Assembly (NCBI RefSeq): GCF_013404085.1
Contig: NZ_JABFHO010000002.1
Coordinates: 124,001 to 188,000 of the forward strand
Length of the DNA: 64,000 nucleotides
Origin: Winogradskyella helgolandensis
GTDB lineage: Bacteria > Bacteroidota > Bacteroidia > Flavobacteriales > Flavobacteriaceae
Direction: 5' to 3'
Shown: one piece after another, positions 35,739 through 44,805 of the stretch
Numbering within the stretch: the stretch's first letter is position 1
How the letters are laid out: every line of letters starts with the position of its first letter
The notes under the pieces: generated by a model
Databases searched by the model: none
What the model saw: the letters and a program-made list of their open reading frames with translations, nothing else
What the model was told of the DNA's origin: nothing
Translations under genes and position numbers: made by a program

Positions 35739-36473
35739 ATGCTTAAATTTTTTCGAAAAATTAGATACAACCTTATAAGTAAAAATAAAACAGGGAACTA
35801 TATTAAATATGCTCTGGGAGAAATTATTCTAGTAGTAATTGGCATCTTAATAGCACTTCAAATTAATAACTGGAATACACATAGAAAAGATGTTATTTTA
35901 GAAAAAGAATATCTTACTAGATTAAAAAGTGATTTAGGATTTGATCAAAGTTTACTAAAAAGGATTACAATTGATAGATATGAACGTAAGGTAGCATGTC
36001 TTGAAAAAGGTAAAGCCTACAATCAAGGTAATTATATTATAAAAGACACATTACAATTTTTGGAGGATATTGGTTATGGTGGAGTTTTTGGTAATGTAAA
36101 TTGGAGTCTGAACACAAATACATATAACGAACTTATTAGCACTGGTAATTTGAGAAAAATACAGAGTGACTCCTTAAGAAATAGCATTGTCACTTATTAC
36201 GAAGTTAGCAATGCACTTCAAATTTCTGGAAGAGATTACATCAGTGGTTATATTAATTTTGTAAATTCATTAAGACCTTATAACCCAAAAAATAAAAAAT
36301 CAGATATTGTATTTGATACACTAACTATGCTTAAGCATTTAAAGACTGAAGAATATTACCGATTAGCTAATCTCGAATTAACACTAGCTCATAGTGTTAC
36401 TAACTATGCAGATAAGTTAACCAAACAATCACAAGAATTAGTGACTAATATTGAAACCGCTTTGAAAGACTAA
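35739..36473 (+). CDS. DUF6090 family membrane protein
   Basis: A 244-residue protein with the family's characteristic N-terminus: FFRKIRYNLISKNKTGNY, a YIKYALGEIILVVIGILIA membrane helix (about 25-42) and QINNWN immediately after. The rest is a helical extracytoplasmic domain. Function unknown; the family is abundant in Flavobacteriaceae. The ATG at 35739 is preferred over TTG 35733. It lies in a plus-strand run map, DUF6090, methyltransferase, DUF423. Confidence 0.88.
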   Translation: MLKFFRKIRYNLISKNKTGNYIKYALGEIILVVIGILIALQINNWNTHRKDVILEKEYLTRLKSDLGFDQSLLKRITIDRYERKVACLEKGKAYNQGNYIIKDTLQFLEDIGYGGVFGNVNWSLNTNTYNELISTGNLRKIQSDSLRNSIVTYYEVSNALQISGRDYISGYINFVNSLRPYNPKNKKSDIVFDTLTMLKHLKTEEYYRLANLELTLAHSVTNYADKLTKQSQELVTNIETALKD

Positions 36474-36481
36474 TATTTTTC

Positions 36482-37264
36482 GTGAAAAAACTCTTTAAAC
36501 TTATTCTCAATATAATTCCAAGGCCTTTACTGATAAGATTGAGTTACGTAGCACGTCCAATTTTAGCTTTCTTTTTAAAAGGCAATACATTCACTGACCC
36601 AATTGATGGTAAAAGTTTCAAAACCTTTTTACCTTATGGCTACGGAAACCAACGCAACAATGTACTTTCGCCTTCCACTTTAAGCTTAGAACGTCACCGC
36701 TTATTATGGTTGTATCTTAATAGTGAAACGGATTTCTTTTCACGAGATACTGAATTAAGTTCAACATTAAGCGTTCTCCACTTTGCACCAGAACAATGTT
36801 TTTTAAAACGTTTTAGAAGTCTTAAAAACTTAAAATATACGACTACCGATTTACTGTCTCCTATTGCAGATGTTAAGGCTGATATTTGCGATTTACCTTT
36901 TGAAGATAACAGTTATGATGTAATTCTTTGTAATCATGTATTAGAGCATATTCCTGATGATACTAAAGCCATGCAAGAATTATACAGAGTGATGAAACCT
37001 GGTGGTTATGGTATATTTCAGATTCCACAAGAATTAGATAGAGCGGTCACTTTTGAAGATGACTCGATTACAGACAAAGATGAACGTGCCAAGATTTTTG
37101 GCCAATATGACCATGTTCGTGTTTATGGTCGTGATTATTTTGATAAGCTACGTTCCATAGGTTTTAAAGTTGAAGAAGTGGATTACACAGCTACCCTTTC
37201 TAATGAAGATATTGAAAAATACTGCTTAGCGAAAGGTGAAATTATTCCTGTAGTTTACAAATAA
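36482..37264 (+). CDS. Class I SAM-dependent methyltransferase
   Basis: A 260-residue Methyltransf_11-type enzyme. Motif I is degenerate (LHFAPEQCFL), motif II/III VKADICDLPFEDNSYDVILCNHVLEHIPDD is textbook, and MKPGGYGIF follows. The N-terminal 50 residues are basic and hydrophobic. GTG start at 36482, eight bases after the DUF6090 stop. Substrate unknown. Confidence 0.87.
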   Translation: MKKLFKLILNIIPRPLLIRLSYVARPILAFFLKGNTFTDPIDGKSFKTFLPYGYGNQRNNVLSPSTLSLERHRLLWLYLNSETDFFSRDTELSSTLSVLHFAPEQCFLKRFRSLKNLKYTTTDLLSPIADVKADICDLPFEDNSYDVILCNHVLEHIPDDTKAMQELYRVMKPGGYGIFQIPQELDRAVTFEDDSITDKDERAKIFGQYDHVRVYGRDYFDKLRSIGFKVEEVDYTATLSNEDIEKYCLAKGEIIPVVYK

Positions 37265-37278
37265 AATAACGTACTAAA

Positions 37279-37647
37279 ATGACGCAACACATTATAATTG
37301 CAACTGGAGCTTTATTCGGCATGCTCGCTGTAATCTTTGGTGCTTTTGGCGCACATGCTTTAAAGAAAATCTTATCTGCAGATCAATTACATAGCTTTGA
37401 AGTTGGTGTAAAATATCAAATGTATCACGCCATCGTATTATTAGCTTTAGGTCTATGCGCTGCCGACGTTACCTCAGCAACATATTGGTGTTTTACAATC
37501 GGTATTATATTATTCTCCTTTAGTATTTACGGTTTAATTTTATCAGATGCTAAAGGCAAAAAGCTTCGGTTTCTAGGCCCTGTGACTCCGATTGGAGGAT
37601 TGTTATTGGTAATCGGTTGGTTGTTGGTGTTGGTTCATGCTTTTTAA
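37279..37647 (+). CDS. DUF423 family membrane protein
   Basis: A 122-residue protein with four membrane helices and the family motif GAFGAHALK (about 21-29) plus VKYQMYHA. Widely conserved small membrane protein of unknown function. Last gene of the plus-strand map run; a minus-strand terminator follows. Confidence 0.92.
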   Translation: MTQHIIIATGALFGMLAVIFGAFGAHALKKILSADQLHSFEVGVKYQMYHAIVLLALGLCAADVTSATYWCFTIGIILFSFSIYGLILSDAKGKKLRFLGPVTPIGGLLLVIGWLLVLVHAF

Positions 37648-37687
37648 TGATTAATTAGGGTATAATTACCACTTCATTTATCTAAAC

Positions 37688-37717
37688 AAAAAAAGCTGAG
37701 CCATTTAATGACTCAGC
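37688..37717 (-). terminator. Intrinsic terminator of module A's distal lipoprotein transcript
   Basis: On the minus strand GCTGAGTCAT / ATGGCTCAGC (ten pairs, one G-U), loop TAA, followed by seven T. It lies about 80 bases beyond the lipoprotein stop. Confidence 0.75.
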
Positions 37718-37795
37718 CTTAGCTAGATTTCTAATTAATAAAAAAACACATGATTACTATTAGCTCTAGTTCTATTATCAAGCTCTCGTTTAACT

Positions 37796-38152
37796 TTAGG
37801 ATAATAAATTAACAACAAGCTCTTGCTCTGCTACTCCTCCCAAACCGTCTGATGCACTTACTAAAATTGTATTTTCTCCAGATACGAACAAGCTATATTC
37901 TATAACGTAGGTTAAAGCGTTTAAATCTTCAATTAATAAATTGTTATTTAAGTAAATGGCATAAACAACCTCGTCATCGTCTAGATCTATAGACGCGGTC
38001 CAATTAAAAGGTATGCCTATGTTTGTTGCTGCTCCCTCTGTTAATACAAAAGCACTTGGATTACTATTTTCTTTAGATTGATCATCATCTGCATTACAAT
38101 TAAAAAGCAATAGCGTTACCCCAATAAAAAGTATAGATTTAAAAATTTTCAT
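37796..38152 (-). CDS. Small lipoprotein with Ig-like domain (module A)
   Basis: A 118-residue lipoprotein: signal ending LLLFNC (Cys about 19), acidic linker NADDDQS, then a single beta-sandwich resembling a PKD/Ig-type domain (SAFVLTEGAATNIGIPFNWTASIDLDDDEVVYAIYL). It begins 42 bases after the stop of the Lys-rich secreted protein gene and shares its transcript, so it is probably under the same direct-repeat operator. Its signal peptide resembles that of the module B lipoprotein at 44806. Confidence 0.75.
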   Translation of the reverse strand: MKIFKSILFIGVTLLLFNCNADDDQSKENSNPSAFVLTEGAATNIGIPFNWTASIDLDDDEVVYAIYLNNNLLIEDLNALTYVIEYSLFVSGENTILVSASDGLGGVAEQELVVNLLS

Positions 38153-38194
38153 AGGGTTTGATGTTATTTGGGTGTTTAAATTTGGTTGTATTGT

Positions 38195-39070
38195 TTAATG
38201 AAAAGGACTACCACAAGATTCTGCAGTTTTAAGACAACTCGCTTTGTGCTCATCGGCTAATTTCCAACCTCTAAGTGTTTTTTGTCCTTCTGGACTTTGC
38301 CAATAGGCATTGTTCTTATCTTTAATATATTTACTGTAAGCGTCTGCCTCTTTTTGCATAGTAGCCAAATCTGCTTCATCTTTAGACGTTAGCGTATAGG
38401 CAATTTGTTTTTCACGCATAGCGGTTAAATAATCAGATACCATTTTACGCACATTCTCTTGAGACAAGGCCTTATATTCTGGTGCTTTTCTTGGGTCTGG
38501 TCCTGCACTATTATTTAGAGCTATATTTTTTGCTTTATTTAAAAATTTACCGAAACCTTTTTTCTTTTTTTTAGTCTTTGAAGTTGCCTCACCATCTGGA
38601 GTTGTACCTTTTAGCACATAAACTCTTCTTATATCACCAAATTCTGTACGGCTGCTAAAATGATCTATAAAAAAAATATAATTGCCAATAGCTACATAAC
38701 CTTCGTTAAACACATTTTCGTAAATAATATATGTGTTGGGAAACCCAGTAAAAGTTTGTCTATTTTTTGTAAAATCTGCAATATATTGGCTTCCTTTTTC
38801 GTCATTATCATTTTTGTCTATAATAGCTATTCCAGAGTCTATACCTTCATGATTTAATAATTTCACGATAACTTCTTGTGGCTCGTTATATTGACCAACT
38901 CTTTCTTGACTAAGATTTATTGACTGTTTTCCTTCGTTATCAACGCCAACACCTGGATACTCAATGTAAACTGGGTTTTCGCCTTTTGCTTTAATATTTT
39001 CAAAAAATGTTTGCTGTGCAAATGTACTTGTGGTTACTAATGCAATAAAAAATAAAATAATGTACTTCAT
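38195..39070 (-). CDS. Secreted protein with Lys-rich linker, module A member of a paralogue pair
   Basis: A 291-residue exported protein (start ATG 39070, MKYIILFF; an open frame 10 codons longer runs into promoter DNA). Signal peptide to TFAQ; N-terminal beta-rich domain (about 20-160); a run of lysines (KTKKKKKGFGKFL); then PEYKALSQENVRKMVSDYLTAM and a helical tail with two cysteines. It is a clear paralogue of the module B protein at 45570 (same TFxE start, lysine run, and YK..N-x-K-x-DY-TAM-KQ block). Preceded by a 21-bp-period direct repeat. Function unknown. Confidence 0.8.
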   Translation of the reverse strand: MKYIILFFIALVTTSTFAQQTFFENIKAKGENPVYIEYPGVGVDNEGKQSINLSQERVGQYNEPQEVIVKLLNHEGIDSGIAIIDKNDNDEKGSQYIADFTKNRQTFTGFPNTYIIYENVFNEGYVAIGNYIFFIDHFSSRTEFGDIRRVYVLKGTTPDGEATSKTKKKKKGFGKFLNKAKNIALNNSAGPDPRKAPEYKALSQENVRKMVSDYLTAMREKQIAYTLTSKDEADLATMQKEADAYSKYIKDKNNAYWQSPEGQKTLRGWKLADEHKASCLKTAESCGSPFH

Positions 39071-39097
39071 AATAAATTTGGTTTTATAATTATGACA

Positions 39098-39169
39098 CAA
39101 AAGTGATAAGCTTTGGTAAAAGGATTTTCAACTTTTTAGTGAATGGTAAGATTTTGTAAATGAATAGCA
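39098..39169 (-). promoter_or_regulatory. Type A direct-repeat operator and -7-like element
   Basis: On the plus strand TGAATGGTA (39140-39148) and TGAATAGCA (39161-39169), start-to-start 21 bases. On the minus strand these read TGCTATTCA-N12-TACCATTCA. The -7-like CACTTTTG lies at 39105-39098, 34 bases downstream of the repeat. The 85 bases before the ATG are nearly identical to those before the gene at 40635. Spacing and sequence fit LytTR-type operators. Confidence 0.6.
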
Positions 39170-39171
39170 AC

Positions 39172-39202
39172 AAAAAAGGAAAGCCTTTATGACTTTCCTT
39201 TT
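39172..39202 (-). terminator. Intrinsic terminator of the BspA-like gene
   Basis: Stem AAAAGGAAAG / CTTTCCTTTT, nine-base loop, T-run on the minus strand. It abuts the operator of the next gene (39140-39169). Confidence 0.8.
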
Positions 39203-39225
39203 ATTGGTATAATTAGAACTATGAT

Positions 39226-40635
39226 TTATTCCTTTATAAATCGTTTTACATGTTGATTTTCTTCTAAATCTATAATCTTAATGAGATAAACCCCACTTGC
39301 CAAATCTGATATAGATAGTTGTTTATGGTTAAATGTTTTTACTTTTTGTCTTTGTAAATTAAATACTTCAACGAGTTGAATTTCTTTATCTGATTGTATC
39401 GTTAAAATATCTTTCACAGGATTTGGATATATTAATGGTGTAGAACTTTTTTCAAGAACACTTATCCCTAAAGTACTACTCTCTTCTATAGGATTGAAAT
39501 TTTGCCAATAAGCTGCTGCTTCATAAGCTGTAGTAGCACCAGTAGGGACAGTAAGTAAAGTGTTAGAATAGTTTAAATTATAGAAAACAGTATCATCAAT
39601 AGTTATTGGTGTATCAATATTTACATATACAGCAATTAATCCAGTACAATTCCCAAAAGCATACCTTTCAATAGATGTTACAGAGTTAGGTATGGTAATA
39701 TCTGTTAAACTAGTGCAATTGTCAAAAGTAGCTTCAGCAATAGACGTTACGGAGTCAGGGATATTTACAGAACTTAAATTAGTGCAATAGTGAAACGCAT
39801 ACTCACCAAGAGACGTTACCGAATTCGGTATACTTACAGAGGTTAAACTCGTACAAGAAGAAAATGCAGAATTCCCAATATTTGTTACTGAATTAGGAAT
39901 ATTTAAAGTCGTTAACCCACTACAATTGGCAAAAGCAGCAGCTCCAATAGTAACTACCGAATTAGGAATATCTAAAGTTGTTAAACTAGTACATTCATAA
40001 AAAGCCTGACTATCAATAGACGTTACTGAGTTAGGAATACTTAATGAAGTTATGCTACTACACGCATAAAATGCAGAATCTCCAATAGATGTTACAGAAT
40101 TAGGTATACTTACAGAAGTTAAACTATTGCAATAATTAAACACATGGTCTCCAATGCTAGTTACTGAATTAGGAATATCAACCGACGTTAAACCTGTGCA
40201 ATCTTGAAATGCAGAATCTCCAATAGATGTTACAGAATTAGGAATACTTATAGAAGTTAGATTATAACTACCATAGAAAGCACTTTCCCCAATAGACGTA
40301 ACAGAATTAGGTATGCTAACTGAACTTAAATCATAGCATCCTTTAAAAGCCGCCGAACCAATAGATGTTACCGAATTAGGAATACTAACAGAAGTTAAAG
40401 CATAGCAACCGTAAAAAGCACTATCTCCAATAGACGTAACGCTATAAGTAACTCCATTGTAAGTTACAGTAGCAGGTATAGTAGCAGCTCCGAAAAAATA
40501 AGCGTGTGTAGATACTCTAGCCGTATTAGGAGCAAGGTCAATACCTATGTAATAATTAATACCTCCAGAAGTAAAAGTAGTTGCATGAATGCTGCTCACA
40601 ATTAATAAGCTGCATATGAGTAATAATTTTTTCAT
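39226..40635 (-). CDS. BspA-type leucine-rich-repeat protein with T9SS sorting domain (module A)
   Basis: A 469-residue surface or secreted protein. Signal peptide (1-18, SSIHA); a short beta lead-in; twelve tandem 23-residue LRR_5 repeats (68 to about 343; pattern SIxxxAFxxCxxLTSVxIPNSVT); a linker; and a C-terminal type A T9SS domain (about 395-469; PLIYPNPVKDILTIQ to VKRFIKE). Such repeats mediate binding to proteins or surfaces. ATG at 40635 is chosen; the open frame extends 13 codons into the repeated promoter region. The gene follows the LytTR regulator directly and has the perfect type A repeat in front of it. Confidence 0.93.
   Translation of the reverse strand: MKKLLLICSLLIVSSIHATTFTSGGINYYIGIDLAPNTARVSTHAYFFGAATIPATVTYNGVTYSVTSIGDSAFYGCYALTSVSIPNSVTSIGSAAFKGCYDLSSVSIPNSVTSIGESAFYGSYNLTSISIPNSVTSIGDSAFQDCTGLTSVDIPNSVTSIGDHVFNYCNSLTSVSIPNSVTSIGDSAFYACSSITSLSIPNSVTSIDSQAFYECTSLTTLDIPNSVVTIGAAAFANCSGLTTLNIPNSVTNIGNSAFSSCTSLTSVSIPNSVTSLGEYAFHYCTNLSSVNIPDSVTSIAEATFDNCTSLTDITIPNSVTSIERYAFGNCTGLIAVYVNIDTPITIDDTVFYNLNYSNTLLTVPTGATTAYEAAAYWQNFNPIEESSTLGISVLEKSSTPLIYPNPVKDILTIQSDKEIQLVEVFNLQRQKVKTFNHKQLSISDLASGVYLIKIIDLEENQHVKRFIKE
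39607..40434 (-). repeat. Twelve tandem 69-bp coding repeats
   Basis: Each unit encodes one 23-residue LRR_5 repeat. Units differ at many codons but keep the CCAATAGAxGT and GAATTAGGxAT (plus-strand) cores. Copy-number change by recombination is plausible. Confidence 0.9.
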
Positions 40636-40662
40636 AATAAATTTGGTTTTATAATTATGAAA

Positions 40663-40734
40663 CAAAAATGACAAGCTTTGCTAAAAGGATTTTGAACTTT
40701 TTAGTGAATGGTAAGATTAAAGCAATGAATGGTA
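40663..40734 (-). promoter_or_regulatory. Type A direct-repeat operator (perfect copy) and -7-like element
   Basis: Two identical 9-mers on the plus strand, TGAATGGTA at 40705-40713 and 40726-40734, 21 bases apart (minus strand TACCATTCA-N12-TACCATTCA). -7-like CATTTTTG at 40670-40663, again 34 bases away. ACCATTCAT differs from the published LytTR consensus [TA][AC][CA]GTTN[AG][TG] at one position. Confidence 0.65.
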
Positions 40735-40741
40735 CTTAAAT

Positions 40742-41494
40742 TTAAAATACACGGTTGATAAGATCCATAAATTCATCTTTACGGTCTCGTGCTATCGGAA
40801 TACTTTTATTGTTACTCATAATAACCTGAAGACCATCTTTTTTAGTGACCTCATTCATGTATTTTAAATTGATTAGAAATGAACGATGTGGTTTGTAAAA
40901 CAGTGGTTTATTACTGAGTTGTTCTGTGAAGTGTTTTAAGGTTTTACAAATCAATTCCGTTTTACCATTCTGCAAATAGACTTTAGTATACACACCATCT
41001 GCCTCAAAAAATAAGATATCTTCATGCGATACAAAACGAATACCTTTTGGGACTTCTAAAGCTATTTTATTTAAGGCTAATTGCTGAAAATTTCGTTCAA
41101 GATTCTGTAGTTTTTCTTTTATGGAATTTTCTTCTAAATAGGTTGATGCTTTAGCAATAGCTGCTTTCATTTCGACAACATCTATAGGTTTTAAAAGATA
41201 ATCTACAGCTGATAATTTAAAGGCCTCTATGGCGTAATGGCCATAAGCGGTTGTGAAAATAATTTGAAAATTAATAGCCTCAGTTTTAAAAAACTCTAAA
41301 ATCTGAAGTCCTGAATGATTAGGCATTTCAATATCTAGAAATACAATATCTGGCTGTTCCTTTTTAATAATGGTTACACCATCTAATAAATTTTCAGCCT
41401 CAAAAATCGTTTCTATTTCAGAACATTCTTCTACAATTAAGGTATGCAAAATACGTCTTGCACGTTTTTCATCGTCTATAATTATTGCTGTCAT
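40742..41494 (-). CDS. LytTR-type response regulator (module A)
   Basis: A 250-residue regulator: receiver domain (1-120) with phospho-acceptor Asp54 in VFLDIEMP, acidic pair Asp7/Asp8 and Lys102 in YLLKPIDV; then a LytTR DNA-binding domain (about 145-250) containing KPLFYKPHRSFLINLKYM. LytTR domains bind direct repeats with about 21-bp period, which is exactly what precedes the neighbouring secreted-protein genes. The gene lies 100 bases after its kinase and is highly similar to the module B regulator at 55241. Confidence 0.95.
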   Translation of the reverse strand: MTAIIIDDEKRARRILHTLIVEECSEIETIFEAENLLDGVTIIKKEQPDIVFLDIEMPNHSGLQILEFFKTEAINFQIIFTTAYGHYAIEAFKLSAVDYLLKPIDVVEMKAAIAKASTYLEENSIKEKLQNLERNFQQLALNKIALEVPKGIRFVSHEDILFFEADGVYTKVYLQNGKTELICKTLKHFTEQLSNKPLFYKPHRSFLINLKYMNEVTKKDGLQVIMSNNKSIPIARDRKDEFMDLINRVF

Positions 41495-41594
41495 GTCTAT
41501 ATTTTATTTGTTTTTATGAGGCACATGCTGTTCTCTATAAATCATTTCTCTTAATATTAAAATGTTTCATATGCTCGCTTCATAAGATAGCTTC

Positions 41595-44510
41595 TCAATG
41601 TGCTAATTCTATTGTAATCGTTACTTTTGTACCTGAGACGACTTGGTGTGTGTTGTATACATCTTCGACCTCTAATTTTACTTTTTTATCCTGACTGCGA
41701 TTTAATAAATCGATTCGTTTTTGATTTGCTGACGTCGCAAAAGATTTATGATTCCCAACCCGTTGGTTTTTTATTGTTGCTGATGCGGCTCTACCAATTC
41801 CATTGTCAATAATTTCACAAATTAAACGCTTTTGATTCGTGTCTTTAATAAATTTCAACATCAGTTTTTTATTATCTTTTTTATGAAGCAAGCCATGTTT
41901 TAAAGCATTCTCTACATAAGGCTGAATAAATAATGAAGGCACATATATGGTTTCAATATTTAGAGTTTTATCAACGTGAATTTCAAATTTTAGATCGTCA
42001 TCAAAACGTTCTTTTTCGAGTTCTAAATATAATTTTAAGGTTTTAATTTCTTCTTGTAAAGTAATTTCATTGGTTTGGCTGTGTTCTAAATAGGTTCTTA
42101 TCAATCGTGAAAATTTCACTAAATAATTTCGCGCCAATACTTTTTCATTCAAAATAATATAATCTTGAATAGAGTTTAAGGCATTGAATATAAAATGAGG
42201 ATTCATCTGCGATCTCAGATTTTCTAATTGAGAAAACACCAATTGCTGATTAATCTTTGCTTTTTCTAATGCTTGTTGCTGAGAAACATTTAAACGAGCT
42301 GTTTTCCGAGAAAAGTACCACCAAACTATAGTTATTGAAATTAATAAAATTGAGCTATAAAACCACCATGTTTTATAAAATGGCAACCTTACGTTTAAAC
42401 TGACACAAATAGGTTCTGTATATGTTTTTTGAAATGTATTTTTTGCTCTTAAATGAAAGGTGAACTTCCCGGCAGGTAACGTATTAAATTTCACAAAATC
42501 TAAACCTTTTTCTACTGCTATCCAATTATCACTGTAACCTTCTAATTGGTATTCATAATTCACAAACTCGTTAGATTGAAATCCGTTAACATTAAAACCA
42601 AATCTAATTTCACTATCTGTTTGGTCTAATTCATAATTGGATTGAACAATAGTGTCTTTTTCTAAAATCGCTACAGAGGTAAAATACGGCTGAAGCGTTT
42701 GTCTTGTTTTAATAATAGTATTAGCATCAAATTGATATAGTCCCATATTAGAACCAAAGAAAACATCATCATCCTGAACAACAATAGAATTAATGTTGTA
42801 AGAGTCCATACCATCTTCCTTATTTACGGTTATGACCTTTTGGGTGTCATAATTATAATTTTGTAACCCTCTATCTGTGGCAATCCACAAGGATTTTTCA
42901 TCTGGTGTAATCACATTGATAACATTAGAAGCTAAGCCATTTTTCATATTTAATTTATACTGTAAACTATCATTTATAAAACCATACAATCCCTTATTAT
43001 AAGTGGCTACCCAAACCACATCATCTGCTGTTATTGCAATTTTAGAACCATAAATAGGGGTATTATTATAGGTGATTTGTTTATAGGCTTTTGTCTTTAA
43101 ATCGACCACACCAAAACCATCAATAAAATTAGAATAAGCTTTAGTTTTATTCTTGTTTAAGACGGAACCATAACTTCTCACCAAACGCAATAAAGACAGG
43201 GAATCTCCTTTTTTACTATATAGAGATAAGGCATGCGGAAGGCTCACTAAATATTGGTCTTCATCGTAAACAGAGATAGATTTTGTTACAATCAACTCGC
43301 TTTTCTTATTCAATTCTTCTCTTGAGTTATGAAAAACCGACTCAGTTGTCGCTACCATTAAGAGATCATTAGATAGTGCGTTGTAACAAATGCCGTAAAT
43401 ATTGTTCCTAAACGAAACATCAAGTTGTTTTATACCATTATCTGTTTTAGAATAGTTAAAAATATTAAAGTCCGAAGTCGCCAAATACAAGTTTTCTTTG
43501 TCAGTTTTTTCAATAGCAGTAACCCCTACATTATTTGGTAAAGCTATTTTTTTTAAGGCAAGATTGGGCATTACAAAAACACCGTTTTTTAGCGTTGTCA
43601 CCCAAAAATTAGTATTGGAATCTATGATAAGATCTGTAGTGTAGCTATTCTTAAAATAGCGTTCACTAATCCTTAGTTTATTATTTTTAATTTCAGTAAT
43701 AAAAATACCTCTATTCGTTAACACCCATAATTTATCTTTGATTTGGTAGGCATTCACCACTATTAAAGAAGATAATATTTCTGGTAATTGCACCTCTCGT
43801 AAATCCTTGTTATTAGTAATATAAAACATGGTATTTCTTTTTGAAGATATTAATTCATTGAAGAAAAACACATGATTATTATATTCAAAAAACTTTTTTG
43901 ATCCACTTTGTTGAGTGGTTTCAAATGGATATTTATGAATTGGTTGAACGTTTTTTAAAGCCGTATCTTCTGTAAAATAAATAAGGTTATTTTTATTAAA
44001 ATAGAAACCATCTTTATGAGCGTTTAAATGATTAAAATGATCTTCATAGAGTTCATTAATCGTATTGACAACGGTTTTGGTATCTAAATTTACACTAACT
44101 AAATTATTATTTGCAGAAATTAAAAGATGACTATTATAGATATAGAAATCTACTAATGTATTGATATCTTTAAAGTCCTTGAAGAGTTTTAGTTCATCAT
44201 CTTCCACATAAAAAAATTGACCTGAAAGATTATTACACCATAGACGTCCTTTTGCATCTAAAGTTAGTCCAAATAGTGACCTTCCACGTTTTACAGGATT
44301 AGTGAATAGTTTATAATGCTTACCATCATAACGATACAAACCTTTATCTGCTGCTAACCAAATAAAACCTTCTTGATCTTCAAGGATGTCATAAAACTCA
44401 ATATCTGGTAAGCCATCTTTTTCGGTGAGGTGAATAGACACAGGTTGTTGAGCAGCTACAAACCAAGTTATTGTAAAAAAAAATAAATATTGAAGCCCTC
44501 TTAATTTCAA
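41595..44510 (-). CDS. Two-component propeller sensor histidine kinase (module A)
   Basis: A 971-residue sensor: signal peptide (1-20, VAAQ); a large periplasmic seven-bladed-type propeller region (about 25-630) with repeated two-component-regulator-propeller motifs (EDQEGFIWLAADKGLYRYDG); Y_Y_Y domain (about 650-715); one membrane helix (about 722-742); His_kinase domain with the histidine in MNPHFIFNALNSIQ; HATPase with DNGIGRA. TTG start (44510) is forced by an in-frame stop directly upstream. Kinase and regulator genes form the core of module A. The ligand is likely a glycan or other polymer, by analogy with Bacteroides propeller sensors. Confidence 0.95.
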   Translation of the reverse strand: MKLRGLQYLFFFTITWFVAAQQPVSIHLTEKDGLPDIEFYDILEDQEGFIWLAADKGLYRYDGKHYKLFTNPVKRGRSLFGLTLDAKGRLWCNNLSGQFFYVEDDELKLFKDFKDINTLVDFYIYNSHLLISANNNLVSVNLDTKTVVNTINELYEDHFNHLNAHKDGFYFNKNNLIYFTEDTALKNVQPIHKYPFETTQQSGSKKFFEYNNHVFFFNELISSKRNTMFYITNNKDLREVQLPEILSSLIVVNAYQIKDKLWVLTNRGIFITEIKNNKLRISERYFKNSYTTDLIIDSNTNFWVTTLKNGVFVMPNLALKKIALPNNVGVTAIEKTDKENLYLATSDFNIFNYSKTDNGIKQLDVSFRNNIYGICYNALSNDLLMVATTESVFHNSREELNKKSELIVTKSISVYDEDQYLVSLPHALSLYSKKGDSLSLLRLVRSYGSVLNKNKTKAYSNFIDGFGVVDLKTKAYKQITYNNTPIYGSKIAITADDVVWVATYNKGLYGFINDSLQYKLNMKNGLASNVINVITPDEKSLWIATDRGLQNYNYDTQKVITVNKEDGMDSYNINSIVVQDDDVFFGSNMGLYQFDANTIIKTRQTLQPYFTSVAILEKDTIVQSNYELDQTDSEIRFGFNVNGFQSNEFVNYEYQLEGYSDNWIAVEKGLDFVKFNTLPAGKFTFHLRAKNTFQKTYTEPICVSLNVRLPFYKTWWFYSSILLISITIVWWYFSRKTARLNVSQQQALEKAKINQQLVFSQLENLRSQMNPHFIFNALNSIQDYIILNEKVLARNYLVKFSRLIRTYLEHSQTNEITLQEEIKTLKLYLELEKERFDDDLKFEIHVDKTLNIETIYVPSLFIQPYVENALKHGLLHKKDNKKLMLKFIKDTNQKRLICEIIDNGIGRAASATIKNQRVGNHKSFATSANQKRIDLLNRSQDKKVKLEVEDVYNTHQVVSGTKVTITIELAH

Positions 44511-44589
44511 CTAGAAAAATTTAGGGTTGAATTTACAAATTAATCTATTGGACTTTATTTTTATTTAGTAGAAAGCACTTTTTGACTAA

Positions 44590-44621
44590 TGAATGGTAAG
44601 TATTCCCCTAAATGAATTAAA
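44590..44621 (-). promoter_or_regulatory. Possible type A half-site upstream of the module A kinase
   Basis: One exact TGAATGGTA (44590-44598) is followed by a poorer TGAATTAA at 44613, so the spacing is 23, not 21. It could allow autoregulation of the kinase/regulator genes, but the second half-site is weak and out of register. Confidence 0.3.
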
Positions 44622-44703
44622 ATAAATAGACGAGACCAAGAGCTATAAACGCATAGAACACGATTAGAAACAATTCTAATTTGTATTGTTTGAAGTACTT
44701 CAT
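44617..44703 (-). CDS. Candidate 28-residue membrane peptide
   Basis: ATG at 44703 opens a 28-codon frame ending TAA at 44617. The peptide has a basic, aromatic N-terminus (MKYFKQYKLE) and then an uninterrupted hydrophobic stretch (LFLIVFYAFIALGLVYLF), the layout of a single-pass membrane microprotein. It lies between the module A kinase promoter region and the terminator of the module B lipoprotein gene. No known family recognised; it may be chance. Confidence 0.35.
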   Translation of the reverse strand: MKYFKQYKLELFLIVFYAFIALGLVYLF

Positions 44704-44710
44704 GCTTTAA

Positions 44711-44754
44711 TAAAAAGAAAAGTTGAACTCAAATAAATTAGTCCAACTTTTCTT
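44711..44754 (-). terminator. Intrinsic terminator of the module B lipoprotein gene
   Basis: Arms AAGAAAAGTTG and CAACTTTTCTT (11 bp) around an 18-base loop, with a T-run after it on the minus strand. Confidence 0.65.
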
Positions 44755-44805
44755 AATCACTTATTTTAAATTATTAAATAGCATTGGTGTTAATTTTACA
44801 CGTAT

